Below are positions 46,279 through 56,341 of a DNA stretch of 64,000 nucleotides, piece after piece. The DNA lies in contig OZ245934.1 of assembly GCA_965230005.1 (NCBI GenBank), positions 2,542,001 to 2,606,000 of the forward strand, in the 5' to 3' direction. The stretch comes from SZUA-309 sp965230005. GTDB lineage: Bacteria; Pseudomonadota; Gammaproteobacteria; Pseudomonadales; Azotimanducaceae. Every line of letters begins with the position of its first letter. Positions within the stretch are counted from its first letter, which is position 1. The position numbers and the translations under genes were made by a program. The notes under the pieces are model-generated. The model did not search any database. It was not told the origin of the DNA and was given only the letters and a program-made list of their open reading frames with translations.

Positions 46279-47637
46279 CTATTCTCCCGCGAGCGTCATC
46301 TCGCCGACGAGCACCGAGGGAGAGCGCAGGTTACCGCGCAGGTCCAGGTCGTCGCCGAGCGCGACGATGCCGCGTAGCATGTCTTTCAGATTCGAGGCGA
46401 TGGTGATTTCGTCGACGGGAAAAGCCAGCTCGCCGCCTTCCACCCAGAAACCCGCGGCACCACGGGAGTAATCGCCGGTCACTGCGTTCACGCCCTGGCC
46501 CATGAGATCCGTCACCATGAGGCCGGTACCGAGCTCGCCAAGGAGCTCAGCCTGGGGGAGCGTCCGTCCGGATACGGTGAGATTGAACACGCCGCCAGCA
46601 TTGCCCGTGGTCGCCATGCCGAGCTTTCGACCGGAGTAGCTCGAGAGCACATAGCTCTGCACCACACCCCCGGCAACGAAGGCTTTCGCCTTGGTGGCCA
46701 CACCTTCCCCATCAAAGGTTGTACTGCCGAGGCCGCCAACGAGTTGCGGATCTTCAGCAAGCGTCAGGTGGGACGCGGCCACCTGCTCACCAAGAGAGTC
46801 GAGCAGGAAGGATGCCCGCCGATAGAGCGCCCCGCCGCTGATGGCGCCGAGCAGATGACCGGCAAGCCGCGCCGCCGGCTGCGGCGTAAACAGCACGGGA
46901 AAGGTTCCCGTGCGAACGCGACGCGGCGACAGCCGGGCTACCGTGCGCCGCGCTGCCTCGGCGCCAACGGCGGCCGCCGCCTCCAGGGCATCGGCATCCC
47001 GGCCCGTCGTGTACCAGTAGTCGCGCTGCATGCCCGCATCGTCTGCGGCAATGAGCACGCAGGACAGGGAATGACGGGTGCCGGCATAGCTGCCGACAAA
47101 GCCGTGGCTGTTGCCGTAAACCCGGAGACTCCGCTGGCTGTTAACGCTCGCGCCGTCGGAATTCTGGATGCGTGGATCGTGGCCGAGACCCGCGGCTTCG
47201 CACTCCCGGGCGATCTCCTCGGCCTCTGCGGCGGCGACGGCCCAGGGATGCCAGAGATCGAGATCCGGCATGTCCGTCGCAAGCAGTTCCGGCTCCGGAA
47301 GTCCGGCGCAGGGATCTTCCTGCGTGTGCCGGGCAATGTTTGCCGCCGCGGCAACGGTTTCGCGGATTGCAGCGTCGGAGCTGTCCGAGGTACTTGCAGA
47401 CCCCTTGCGTTGCCCGAAGTACACGGTGATACCGAAGCCCCGGTCGTGATTGAACTCGACGGACTCCAGCTCCCGCATCCGCACGGTCACACCGAGGCCC
47501 ACATCCTCGCTGACGGACACCTCGGCACCAGTGGCCCCCTGGCGCTTCGCCTCGGCGAGAATCTCCTCGACCCGCAGCTTGAGCCGCGCTTCGTTGTCTC
47601 TGAGATCCGGAAGCTGATTGATTACTGATTCCGTCAC
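46279..47637 (-). CDS. pmbA: PmbA (TldE), metalloprotease partner of TldD
   Basis: The 452-residue protein shares the TldD/PmbA fold: VEFNHDRGFGITVYFGQRKGSAST, NSHGFVGSYAGTRHSLS, SPRRVRTGTFPVLFTP, and TGDYSRGAAGFWVEGGE. PmbA lacks the metal HExxxH of TldD and acts with it to trim peptides such as microcins. GTG at 47637 (good GAGAGGG site upstream) is preferred to ATG at 47670 because it matches the E. coli N-terminal length. It is divergent from yjgA. Confidence 0.94.
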   Translation of the reverse strand: MTESVINQLPDLRDNEARLKLRVEEILAEAKRQGATGAEVSVSEDVGLGVTVRMRELESVEFNHDRGFGITVYFGQRKGSASTSDSSDAAIRETVAAAANIARHTQEDPCAGLPEPELLATDMPDLDLWHPWAVAAAEAEEIARECEAAGLGHDPRIQNSDGASVNSQRSLRVYGNSHGFVGSYAGTRHSLSCVLIAADDAGMQRDYWYTTGRDADALEAAAAVGAEAARRTVARLSPRRVRTGTFPVLFTPQPAARLAGHLLGAISGGALYRRASFLLDSLGEQVAASHLTLAEDPQLVGGLGSTTFDGEGVATKAKAFVAGGVVQSYVLSSYSGRKLGMATTGNAGGVFNLTVSGRTLPQAELLGELGTGLMVTDLMGQGVNAVTGDYSRGAAGFWVEGGELAFPVDEITIASNLKDMLRGIVALGDDLDLRGNLRSPSVLVGEMTLAGE

Positions 47638-47709
47638 CTGCCCTCTCTTGCTGTCACCTGTGCCCGTCACTCTTTATTGCCGATGGTCATTTTCAGTAGT
47701 CTTCTGCCC

Positions 47710-48234
47710 ATGAGCAGCAAGACGCCGGGAGACGCCCCGGACCCCTTCGAAACGGATTCCCCTTCGCGAACGCAGCGTAAACGGCAGGCCCTGGATCTGC
47801 AAAAAATCGGGGAACAGCTCCTTGCGCTGGACGACGGCGATCTTGCTCAGGTGCCCGTGCCTCAAGAGCTCAGTGACGCTATCGCCACCTGGAAACGCAT
47901 CCGTTCCCATGAGGCGCGGCGCCGGCAGTCGCAGTTCATCGGCAAACTCATGCGGCGTATCGATCTCGAGCCGGTGGAAGCCGCCCTCGCCCGCCTGGAC
48001 GGCCAGTCTGCAGAGGCCCGCTACGCTTTCCATCAGCTCGAACGCTGGCGCGACCGCCTCGCCGCCGAACCAGCAGCGCTCACAGAGTATCTCGACGAAC
48101 ATCCCCAGGCGGACCGACAGGCCCTGCGTCACCAGTTGAAAAAGGTCGCTGGCGCTCGCGACGAGCAGCAGAGAAAGGTAGAAGCCCGGGCGCTGTTCCG
48201 CCTCCTGCGCGCGTTCGAGGAGACCGGCGCCTAA
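47710..48234 (+). CDS. yjgA: DarP (YjgA), ribosome-associated large-subunit assembly protein
   Basis: The 174-residue basic helical protein has the DUF615 pattern: SRTQRKRQALDLQKIGEQLL, RIRSHEARRRQSQFIGKLMR and a charged C-terminus. The E. coli homologue helps 50S maturation. The ATG at 47710 is chosen; one at 47677 would lie inside the pmbA 5' end. The stop overlaps the tldD stop by 4 bp. Its place beside pmbA is conserved. Confidence 0.92.
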   Translation: MSSKTPGDAPDPFETDSPSRTQRKRQALDLQKIGEQLLALDDGDLAQVPVPQELSDAIATWKRIRSHEARRRQSQFIGKLMRRIDLEPVEAALARLDGQSAEARYAFHQLERWRDRLAAEPAALTEYLDEHPQADRQALRHQLKKVAGARDEQQRKVEARALFRLLRAFEETGA

Positions 48235-49691
48235 GCCGTGCTCGTGCCGCCCACGACCACTTCGTCGATTTTCAGACTCGGCTGACCGACACCCACCGGG
48301 ACCGATTGGCCGTCCTTGCCGCAGACGCCAACGCCCCGGTCGAGCGCCAGGTCGTTGCCCACCATGGAAATCCGGTTCATGACCTCCGGGCCGTTACCGA
48401 TGAGCGTTGCGCCGCGAATGGGCCTGCCGAGGCGGCCGTTTTTGATGTGGTAGGCCTCTGTCGCGGAAAAGACGAAGCGGCCCGAGGTGATATCCACCTG
48501 GCCACCGCCAAAGTTCACCGCGTAAACACCGTTGTCGACGCTGGCGATGATTTCCTCGGGATCGTGGTCTCCGGCGCGCATGAAGGTGTTGGTCATGCGC
48601 GGCATGGGCGCGTAGGCATAAGACTGGCGCCGACCGTTACCGGTGCTGGCCACGCCCATGAGCGAGGCGTTGTGCTTGTCCTGCATGTACCCCTTGAGAA
48701 TGCCGTTCTCGATGAGCACGGTCTCCTGCGAGGCCGTGCCTTCGTCATCGATGGTCAGAGATCCACGGCGGCCATCAATCGTGCCGTCGTCCACCACCGT
48801 ACACAGGGGTGAGGCGACCTGTTCGCCGATCCGCCCGGAGAAAGCCGAGGAGCCCTTGCGATTGAAATCACCCTCGAGGCCATGGCCCACGGCTTCGTGA
48901 AGCAGCACGCCGGGCCAGCCGGATCCGAGAACGACGGTCATGGGTCCAGCGGGCGCGTCTTCCGCATCGAGGTTCAACAGTGCCGCCCGGACCGCCTCTC
49001 TGGCCAGCGCTTCGGGTCCATCAGCGGCGGCGGCATCATCAACGAGGCGACTCAGCTCGTAGCGCCCTCCGGCGCCGGCTGAACCGCGTTCCCGGCGGCC
49101 GTTTTCCTCGACGATGACCGACACGTCCAGGCGCACGAGTGGGCGCACGTCTGCGGCGAGGGTGCCATCGCTCGTCACCACCAGAATCGACTCGTGACTC
49201 GCCGCGAGGCGCACGTTGACTTCCTTGACCCGCGGATCTTCGGCCCGGGCGAAGGCGTCGATGCGGGACAGGACGGCAACCTTCGCGCCATCGTCCATGG
49301 AACTGATCGGATCATCGGCGCCGTAACGTGCCGGTGCATTCTGCCGGAACGGCGTTGGCAGCCGGCCGTGCTGACCCTGACGGGCAATGGATCGGGCGGC
49401 CTCCGTAGCTGCCTTCAGTGACGGCAGCATGATGTCTTCTGCGTAGGCGAAGCCCGTCTTCTCACCGGCCACCGCCCGTACCCCGACCCCGCGATCGACG
49501 CTGAAGGCACCGTCTTTGACGATGCCGTCTTCGAGCGCCCAGCTCTCGTGTTTCTGACTCTGGAAAAAGAGTTCGCCGAGATCCACGTCTTTACCCATGA
49601 GCCGGCCGACGAGGCCGTCGACGTCTTTCTGCTCGATACCCGCCGGCACCAAGAGCCGCTCCCGGGCGCTCTCAATCACTGCTTCGCTCAT
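48231..49691 (-). CDS. tldD: TldD, metalloprotease subunit
   Basis: The 486-residue protein carries the zinc motif HEAVGH (LLHEAVGHGLEGDFNRKGSSAFSGR region), IDDEGTASQETVLIENG, and the GGGQVDITSGRFVFSATEAY segment. With PmbA it forms a heterodimeric peptidase. It lies 2 bp after yhdP; the nitrilase-family gene that separates them in Pseudomonas is absent. Confidence 0.96.
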   Translation of the reverse strand: MSEAVIESARERLLVPAGIEQKDVDGLVGRLMGKDVDLGELFFQSQKHESWALEDGIVKDGAFSVDRGVGVRAVAGEKTGFAYAEDIMLPSLKAATEAARSIARQGQHGRLPTPFRQNAPARYGADDPISSMDDGAKVAVLSRIDAFARAEDPRVKEVNVRLAASHESILVVTSDGTLAADVRPLVRLDVSVIVEENGRRERGSAGAGGRYELSRLVDDAAAADGPEALAREAVRAALLNLDAEDAPAGPMTVVLGSGWPGVLLHEAVGHGLEGDFNRKGSSAFSGRIGEQVASPLCTVVDDGTIDGRRGSLTIDDEGTASQETVLIENGILKGYMQDKHNASLMGVASTGNGRRQSYAYAPMPRMTNTFMRAGDHDPEEIIASVDNGVYAVNFGGGQVDITSGRFVFSATEAYHIKNGRLGRPIRGATLIGNGPEVMNRISMVGNDLALDRGVGVCGKDGQSVPVGVGQPSLKIDEVVVGGTSTA

Positions 49692-49693
49692 CG

Positions 49694-52600
49694 TTAGTCG
49701 GTTGTTTCCGTGTTTAAGGCCGTTTGATCTTCGCCAGCCTCGGCTGGAGCCGGGGGCGGTTCTTCCGCAGCAGGTTCGCCATCTTCGGCCTCGAGTTCAA
49801 TGGCTTCGAAGCTCACCTGCGGTGCGTCCATGGAGGTATCCCAGACGCTCACGAAACGGAGTTCCGGCTCCTCCAGCGTCCCGCTGATCTGATATTTCGC
49901 ACTGGAAAACTGCTCCAGGGGTTTTCGCAGGACACGCTCACCAACCAGCACGCCGAGTCCTGCCAGCGGATTAGCCAGCGCGACGTAGGCCGCGTACCAG
50001 GGCAGCCCCTTGGTCACCGGCAGCGTAACGATCATCTCGTTGTCGAGCTGCCCCTCCACGAGGTCGACCTGCCCGGCAATGCGGAAATTCGAGCCGGACC
50101 CTTCCACGGTCATGGGTTCGAGAAAGCGCATGGTGCCTTCGTTGAATTCGGTGCTTGCGGTCAGCGTATTGAAACTCACCCCTTCACCGACGACGTCGGA
50201 GAAGTCGAAATTCAGACGCTTGGCGATGGTCGAGAAGTTAACGAGGGAAAAAATCTTCATGGCATCGGCGCCCTGGGTTACCTCCAGGAAGCGGCCGTTT
50301 TCTGCATTGAAGTCCGCGCGTCCGATGATACGGTCGATGTCCACCATGGCCGGCGAGCCTCGCCAGTTGAGCTCCGCCTGCATTCCGGCACGTTCCGTGC
50401 TCACGCTCGCAGCGTAGTCCCAGAGCGGCAACACTTCCGCAAGGTCACCGGCTTCCAGGCTGCCGGCGAAAAAGGATCGATTCGCTTCCGCATCCCAATA
50501 GAGCCGTTCGGAACGGATGGCCACGCCCCGGAGCATTGCTTCGAGGTCGTAGAGCGCCACGCCGCCATCCTCCGGCCGCAGCCGGAAGCGCCAGGTACCG
50601 TAGTCGAGGGGGCCAACTTCGAACCGCTCGAGGGTGAGGTCGGTGTCCGTTAGGTCGGCCACCACACTGACATCCAGCGGATCTTCCCCTTCCCGCCCCT
50701 CGGACTCCGGAAGCCGCAGCAGATCGAGATCAATCTTCAGGGGCTCATCGCCGCGGGCAACCAGGGTGCCGACGAGATCGGGGCTGTCGATGCTGAGATC
50801 GAGATCCGTTTCGCTGCCAGCACCGATTCGGCCGTTGAGGACCGCCTCGCGGAACGGCACTCCACCCACGTCGATCTCTCCGACCTCGAGATCTTGGAGC
50901 AGCAGGGGCAAGGTCAGGCTGGGACCACCTTCGCCGTCAGGCACCACTTCGTCGATCGTGAAACCGCCAATGCGGCCGCCCAGTACGAGCGAGTTCCCGG
51001 TGCCATCAATGAGCGGCGGGGGTCCAGCAAAACCAATGGCGCCGCGCAAAGGGGTTTCGTCGACATGCAGCCAGCCTTGCGCGATGCCGTAGCGGAATCG
51101 CGCCGACTGATACTCGTCCAGGAAGTGCAGCACGAGCTCCGTTGTTACCAGCTCTTCCGGCGCTTTGGCGAATTCTCCCGGCAGGTCGAGGGCCAGACCG
51201 GTGAGATCGGACACGACGTCGAGCCGCGAGGGCGCATCCCCGAGTTCGATGTGCAGGTCGGCAATGAAATCGAAGCCGCCTCGGATACCGCCGGGGTCGC
51301 GAACGTCCAGGAGCGCGAGCACAGCCTCATAGGGTGCCTGGCCGTCCACGTGAAAGATGACCGTATCCTCGTCGGAGCTTGCGCCGAAGAGGGCCGGCCG
51401 ATCGAAGATCCGACCCCGCACGCCGCTGCCATCCAGGGCATAGGGATAGGTGTAGTGCAGCTCACCTTCCAAGGCGCCGAGCTCAACGCCAAAGGCAGGC
51501 AGCTCCAGGTCCGCAGCGGCCAGGGTGATGTCGAGATCAACCTCGAGCTCATCAGCCATGGACATTTCGCCGATGTGTTCACCACCCAGTTTGAGCGGCA
51601 CCTTGAGCCGCCCGCTCATGGACAGCGGACCGGTCCCGGACCAGTCCGGCGTGACGAACGGCATCCAGTCGGCCAGAGGTGTACTGCGAATAAAGCGCAG
51701 GGATTCGTCGACGTTCGATGCTGAGCGCAGATCGATGTCCGCATAAGCAGCGTTGTCTACGAGGCGGATACGGCTGCCGGCCAGGTCCGTGGTGTCGAGA
51801 CTCGTACCTTCGTCAACGGTGATGCGCACGTCGCGCCCCTCAACACCGATCCGGCCCGAGAGGTTGCTCACCTCCGGCCAGTCCGGGTGGTAGCGGATGT
51901 GTCCCCCATCAATCCTGGCTGCAAAGGCGACGCGGCGGGCGAGCTCGAAGGGACGCGTGTGTATCTGGCCGTGATAGGCGAAGGCGACATCGTGCAGATC
52001 GCCACTCCGTGGCCCGTCTTCGAGCCACTCGGGGAGCCCCGCGGGCAGGCGGTAGGGAATGTAGGACTTACCGCGGCTAACCGTCGTTGCATCGACATTG
52101 ACCAGTAGACTGAGCCGTTCCCGATAGCGGGCATCGCGTGGCCGGGTCAGGGCGAAACCCCCGGACGCGTTGCTGCCCCCGAGCTCCGCCCGGAGATTGG
52201 CCCCGCGCAGCGCGAAGTAATCGCCGGAGATAAAGGCCTGCAGGTGTCCGCTCAGGTGATCCATGGTCCATCGCTGGCGGAACATGTCCGGGAACTGCAC
52301 CCCAAGGGCTTCGGAATTGAGTGTCAGCTGCATCACATTGTTGGCCGCAAGCAATTCCCCGGCCGCGTTGCGGATCCAGGGCGCCCCGTTGTAGCCATCG
52401 AGCTCGATATCACGGACCGTGGTCAGCAGGCCGGTCTCGAGGCCCGGGAAGTGCGCAAAGGCGTGCACGTTCAGCGCCGTTGCATCCACCTGCAGCGCAT
52501 TCAGCCAACGGAACACGGCACTCTCCCGAGGGGCCAGGGCGGTCAGGAAGCGGAAACCCGGGCCCGCATCGATGCGTTCCGTCCAGATCCTGAGCTCGTT

Positions 52601-53587
52601 GCCGATCACAAGCCCAAGGGCGTCGGTACGTGGCGCCAGGGTCCCGAAAAACGGCGGCAGCGCCCAGCTCTGGTCATTGCTCGTAAGTTCAAACGCTTCG
52701 AGCTTCAGATGGTGGACGGCCGCGGAACCACGAGCGGCCAGCTGCACGCGCCCGCTGAGCACATCGTCATCGATTCTCAAGCCTGAGAAGCGGGCGCTGG
52801 CACGGCCGCCGGAACGATCACCGTCGAGCCACCAGCCACCGCTGACCGTATCGACCGTGCCGCCGTCACCAGCCAACAGCGCTTCCGGCAGCAGCAGGCC
52901 ACCGCCGCTGAGTTCAGCGAAGAGCTGCCGCTCCCGGAGCAGAAAAACCGCCTCCTGCTCATCAAGGGCCAGGGTCAGGGTGCAGGGCTGCGCACAGTCG
53001 ACATTTTTCAGCTGCAGCCGGTGTCGATGCTGGCCGCCGCGGTTCGTCGCCCGATAGGTGACGCGAAGATCGGCACCGTCGCCCGCGGCTGCGGACACAG
53101 CGTCGGCAACACCTCCCTCGAGATCGTCCGCTGGCTCCTGAAAGATCAGGTCCAGTGCCACCGCAATCTGGTCGCTGTGATAGAGCGTGCTGAAGGGATT
53201 AAACGACCCCGCGCCAGCCGCCATCCCGACCGGGCGCCAGCCACCTTCCACGCGTTCGAAGGCCAGCCGTCCGCCAGCGAGGCGCACACTGCGGGCAATG
53301 AGCCGATTTCGAATCAGGCTCTCCAGCCAGTCGACTTCCACCTCGAGGGCCTCGAGCCGACCGGCGGGCAGGCGTATCTCTTCGATCCGGACAATGGGAT
53401 TAACCCGGCGCCAGTCTCCTTCGAGGCCGGCAACCACGATCTGCTGCGGGGACAGCCACTGATTGATGCCAACTTCGAGCTGGTCCAGCACGGCGAACAT
53501 GAGCCGGCCGGCTACCTGGAAGAAGGCCAGCACGATCGCGGCCAGCGTCAGGAAAACGAACAGCGGTCTGAGAATGAGGCGGGACAA
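49694..53587 (-). CDS. yhdP: YhdP, AsmA-like inner-membrane lipid transport protein
   Basis: The 1297-residue protein has an N-terminal membrane helix (about 8-28), a long repeat-beta-groove body of DUF3971 type, and an AsmA-like C-terminal region before an acidic, Pro/Ala-rich tail (last about 45 residues). YhdP, TamB and YdbH are the main bridge candidates for phospholipid transfer to the outer membrane. The start seems to be TTG at 53587 (MSRLILRPLFVFLT). A gap of 155 bp separates it from rng. Confidence 0.92.
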   Translation of the reverse strand: MSRLILRPLFVFLTLAAIVLAFFQVAGRLMFAVLDQLEVGINQWLSPQQIVVAGLEGDWRRVNPIVRIEEIRLPAGRLEALEVEVDWLESLIRNRLIARSVRLAGGRLAFERVEGGWRPVGMAAGAGSFNPFSTLYHSDQIAVALDLIFQEPADDLEGGVADAVSAAAGDGADLRVTYRATNRGGQHRHRLQLKNVDCAQPCTLTLALDEQEAVFLLRERQLFAELSGGGLLLPEALLAGDGGTVDTVSGGWWLDGDRSGGRASARFSGLRIDDDVLSGRVQLAARGSAAVHHLKLEAFELTSNDQSWALPPFFGTLAPRTDALGLVIGNELRIWTERIDAGPGFRFLTALAPRESAVFRWLNALQVDATALNVHAFAHFPGLETGLLTTVRDIELDGYNGAPWIRNAAGELLAANNVMQLTLNSEALGVQFPDMFRQRWTMDHLSGHLQAFISGDYFALRGANLRAELGGSNASGGFALTRPRDARYRERLSLLVNVDATTVSRGKSYIPYRLPAGLPEWLEDGPRSGDLHDVAFAYHGQIHTRPFELARRVAFAARIDGGHIRYHPDWPEVSNLSGRIGVEGRDVRITVDEGTSLDTTDLAGSRIRLVDNAAYADIDLRSASNVDESLRFIRSTPLADWMPFVTPDWSGTGPLSMSGRLKVPLKLGGEHIGEMSMADELEVDLDITLAAADLELPAFGVELGALEGELHYTYPYALDGSGVRGRIFDRPALFGASSDEDTVIFHVDGQAPYEAVLALLDVRDPGGIRGGFDFIADLHIELGDAPSRLDVVSDLTGLALDLPGEFAKAPEELVTTELVLHFLDEYQSARFRYGIAQGWLHVDETPLRGAIGFAGPPPLIDGTGNSLVLGGRIGGFTIDEVVPDGEGGPSLTLPLLLQDLEVGEIDVGGVPFREAVLNGRIGAGSETDLDLSIDSPDLVGTLVARGDEPLKIDLDLLRLPESEGREGEDPLDVSVVADLTDTDLTLERFEVGPLDYGTWRFRLRPEDGGVALYDLEAMLRGVAIRSERLYWDAEANRSFFAGSLEAGDLAEVLPLWDYAASVSTERAGMQAELNWRGSPAMVDIDRIIGRADFNAENGRFLEVTQGADAMKIFSLVNFSTIAKRLNFDFSDVVGEGVSFNTLTASTEFNEGTMRFLEPMTVEGSGSNFRIAGQVDLVEGQLDNEMIVTLPVTKGLPWYAAYVALANPLAGLGVLVGERVLRKPLEQFSSAKYQISGTLEEPELRFVSVWDTSMDAPQVSFEAIELEAEDGEPAAEEPPPAPAEAGEDQTALNTETTD

Positions 53588-53742
53588 GGATCAGGGACCA
53601 CCCGCCCCGGGAAGTGCACGGACAACGCGGCACCTTGCGGAGAATGCGCGGGCGCGGTGTGTCTGAATCGGCACCATCATATGCATTTAGACCTTGCAGA
53701 CACCCGTTAGTCACCCACGCTGGCAGCCACTGCCCGACGCCC

Positions 53743-55248
53743 TCAGTTCGAGTGGCGCATGGGCTGGACGAGCACAATATCAAAGTCGCCCGGCCGACAG
53801 CTCGGCTCCACCTGAATGCTGATGTCACGGCCAATTTTGTCCGACAGTCCCTTCAGAGTCGCCGCGTCTTCGTCGAGGAGCCGGTCAACCACGTCAGGCG
53901 TCGAGCGGATCAGGTAATCCTGCCTCGGTCCATCACAGCGAACGCGGGCATCGTCGACAATTGCGCGGAAAACCTCCAGGCAGGTACTCTCAGGTGTCTT
54001 GACATAACCGACCCCGCCACACTGCGCGCAGGGTTCGCAGACCTGCTGGATGAGCGATTCCCGCGTCCGCTTGCGGCTCATCTGCACGAGGCCCAGGGAT
54101 GAGAAACCCTCGATCCGAATTCGGGCAGCATCAACCTCGGCCGCTTTTTCGAGGGCCCGCAGCACCTGCCGCTGGTGCTCCTCTTCTTCCATGTCGATGA
54201 AGTCGACGACAATGATGCCGCCAAGGTTGCGCAGGCGCAGCTGGCGGGGTATCACCGCCGCCGCTTCCATGTTGGTGCGAAACACCGTTTCTTCGAGGCT
54301 GCGGTTGCCCAGATACCCACCGGTATTCACATCGATGGTGATCATGGCCTCCGTCTGCTCGATCACCAGATGGCCACCGCTCTTGAGGCTCACCTTTTTG
54401 TCCAGGGCCCGGGCAATCTCGTCGTCGACACCGTAGCGCTGGAACAGGCGCCGATCCTCGTCGTAATGCTGAAGCCGGTCCGAGAACTCGGGAATGAACT
54501 CGTCCACGAAGCGCTGCACGCGCTCGTAGGTATCGCGGTCGTCGATCCGGATCGTTGCCACATCCGGATCGGTGAGGTCCCGCACCACGCGGATGTGCAG
54601 CGGCAGCTCCTCGTAGACCACCTCCGGGCAGCCGGCATTGGCCTTTTTCTCCAGGACCTTATCCCAGATCCGCGTGAGCACCCGCACGTCGAGCTCAACG
54701 GCGTCGCGGTCGGCTCCATCGGCGGCTGTCCGGGCAATGAAGCCCATGCCGATACCGGAATCCCGCCGAACGTCATCGATCAACTGCCGCAGCCGCTCCC
54801 GTTCGACCTCGTCCTCGATACGCTGTGAGATGCCGATATGCTCCGTAAAGGGCATGAGCACCATGTAACGCGACGCGATGGCAAGCTGTGTGGTGAGCCG
54901 GGCGCCTTTGCCGGAGATGGGGTCTTTCGCCACCTGCACCATGAGCCGCTGGCCTTCGTGGAGCAGATCGCGGATGTCCATGGGGCCGGCTCCGTCGGCG
55001 TCGTCGCCCTGGATGAGCCGCGGGCCTTCAATGTCGCGGACGTGAAGAAAGCCGGGCCGCTCGAGACCAACATCCACAAAGGCGGCCTGCATCCCCTGAA
55101 TGATGCGCTCCACCCGGCCGAGATAGACGTTGCCCGTGAGGCTGTAGTTGCTGGCCGGAGCAAGGTGGACTTCCTGCACGGCACCACCCGCGAGCTTCGC
55201 CACCCGGGTTTCGAATTCGCTGACGGTAATCAGTAACTCTTCAGCCAT
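53743..55248 (-). CDS. rng: RNase G
   Basis: RNase G matures the 16S rRNA 5' end and cuts some mRNAs. The 501-residue product has the S1 domain (about 35-125, GNVYLGRVERIIQGMQAAFVDVG), the RNase H-like and DNase I-like catalytic parts with Asp ligands (MITIDVNTGG and VVDFIDMEEEEH), and the zinc-link CEPCAQCGG. It lacks the long RNase E C-terminal scaffold. The start is ATG at 55248, 21 bp after maf. Confidence 0.96.
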   Translation of the reverse strand: MAEELLITVSEFETRVAKLAGGAVQEVHLAPASNYSLTGNVYLGRVERIIQGMQAAFVDVGLERPGFLHVRDIEGPRLIQGDDADGAGPMDIRDLLHEGQRLMVQVAKDPISGKGARLTTQLAIASRYMVLMPFTEHIGISQRIEDEVERERLRQLIDDVRRDSGIGMGFIARTAADGADRDAVELDVRVLTRIWDKVLEKKANAGCPEVVYEELPLHIRVVRDLTDPDVATIRIDDRDTYERVQRFVDEFIPEFSDRLQHYDEDRRLFQRYGVDDEIARALDKKVSLKSGGHLVIEQTEAMITIDVNTGGYLGNRSLEETVFRTNMEAAAVIPRQLRLRNLGGIIVVDFIDMEEEEHQRQVLRALEKAAEVDAARIRIEGFSSLGLVQMSRKRTRESLIQQVCEPCAQCGGVGYVKTPESTCLEVFRAIVDDARVRCDGPRQDYLIRSTPDVVDRLLDEDAATLKGLSDKIGRDISIQVEPSCRPGDFDIVLVQPMRHSN

Positions 55249-55269
55249 CCTAAGCCACTTCTGATCCCG

Positions 55270-55857
55270 TCACCTCTTACTGCGGAGGCGCCAGCCGTCG
55301 ACGCCGAAGCGAATCAGGGCCCGCTCCGTTTCCGCCAGCGGTAGGCCGACGACGGCGCTGTAGCTGCCCTTGATCCTCTCGGCCAATATACCCCCAATAC
55401 CTTGAATCCCATAACTGCCGGCCTTATCGGCGCTTTCCCCGGTGGCGACGTAGGCCTTTGCAAGGTCTGCGTCGATCGGGACGAAGGTGACGGCCGTGGC
55501 TACGACCTCCGAGTGGAGCGTCCGGCCATCGGTCACCGCAATGGCTGTGAGCACCTCATGGGTCCTTCCTCCCAGCGCCAGCAGCGTCGCCACGGCATCC
55601 TCCTTGTCACGAGGTTTGCCGAGGATCTGTCCGTCGAGGACGACCACCGTATCCGCCGCGAGCACCACCGAGTCATCGGCGGGAATCGCCCGCGCTTTCT
55701 CCCGCGCCATGCGTTCCACATAGGCAGCGGCCGCCTCTCCCAGCCGCGGTGTTTCATCGATGGCCGGAACCTGAACGGAGAAGGCGAGCCCGATCTGTTC
55801 GAGCAGCTCTGCTCGCCGGGGTGACCCCGATGCCAGCGTGAGCGGCCTACTCGACAC
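55270..55857 (-). CDS. maf: Maf-family nucleoside triphosphate pyrophosphatase
   Basis: The 195-residue house-cleaning NTP pyrophosphatase has LASGSPRRAELLEQIG, AADTVVVLDGQILGKP, and the GKAGSYGIQG-like segment DKAGSYGIQG. It is of the YhdE branch, which favours dTTP/UTP-type substrates in characterised members. The start is GTG at 55857, overlapping mreD by 11 bp. Confidence 0.94.
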   Translation of the reverse strand: MSSRPLTLASGSPRRAELLEQIGLAFSVQVPAIDETPRLGEAAAAYVERMAREKARAIPADDSVVLAADTVVVLDGQILGKPRDKEDAVATLLALGGRTHEVLTAIAVTDGRTLHSEVVATAVTFVPIDADLAKAYVATGESADKAGSYGIQGIGGILAERIKGSYSAVVGLPLAETERALIRFGVDGWRLRSKR

Positions 55858-56341
55858 GGACCTGTTGTTTGAGTCTGGAGAGCAGCAGGTAAAGGAATGG
55901 CCAGAGCAGCAGACTGGTTAAGGCCGGGAACACGGCAGCCAGGCTCATGCCGCGGTCGAAGACGAGATCCTGCACGAAGACCCGAAGCAGCTCACCGGCA
56001 AAAACCATAATGAACACGAGACCACCCTGCTGCAGCACCGAGTACATGCGAAAGCGCTCGTAAAAGCGCCAGCCAAGATAGGTGATCGAAGCAAGAATCA
56101 CCCCATTGAGCCCGAGCGGATCCGCGTAGAGCACGTCCAGCACCAGCCCGAGAAGCCAGGCGGTCACGAGACCCATGCGATGGGGCAACTCCATGACCCA
56201 GAAGAAGATGACCATGGCCACCCAGGCAGGCCGCAGCCAGCCCAGCCATTGGGGCCAGTTCTCGGGTAGATGAACGATGGCAAGGAGCATCGCGACCAGC
56301 ACCGTGAGCAGGATCAGCCAGCCACCCTGAGCCGGGTTCAT
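55847..56341 (-). CDS. mreD: MreD, rod-shape membrane protein
   Basis: The 164-residue polytopic protein has about five membrane helices with the family segment GLVLDVLYADPLGLNG. It links MreC to the elongasome. The ATG at 56341 (MNPAQGGWLILL) overlaps the mreC stop by 4 bp; a longer upstream frame would lie within mreC. Confidence 0.93.
   Translation of the reverse strand: MNPAQGGWLILLTVLVAMLLAIVHLPENWPQWLGWLRPAWVAMVIFFWVMELPHRMGLVTAWLLGLVLDVLYADPLGLNGVILASITYLGWRFYERFRMYSVLQQGGLVFIMVFAGELLRVFVQDLVFDRGMSLAAVFPALTSLLLWPFLYLLLSRLKQQVRVE

Noticed and set aside
49724..50653. 309-codon frame antisense to yhdP
   Set aside because: Shadow frame of a long high-GC gene.
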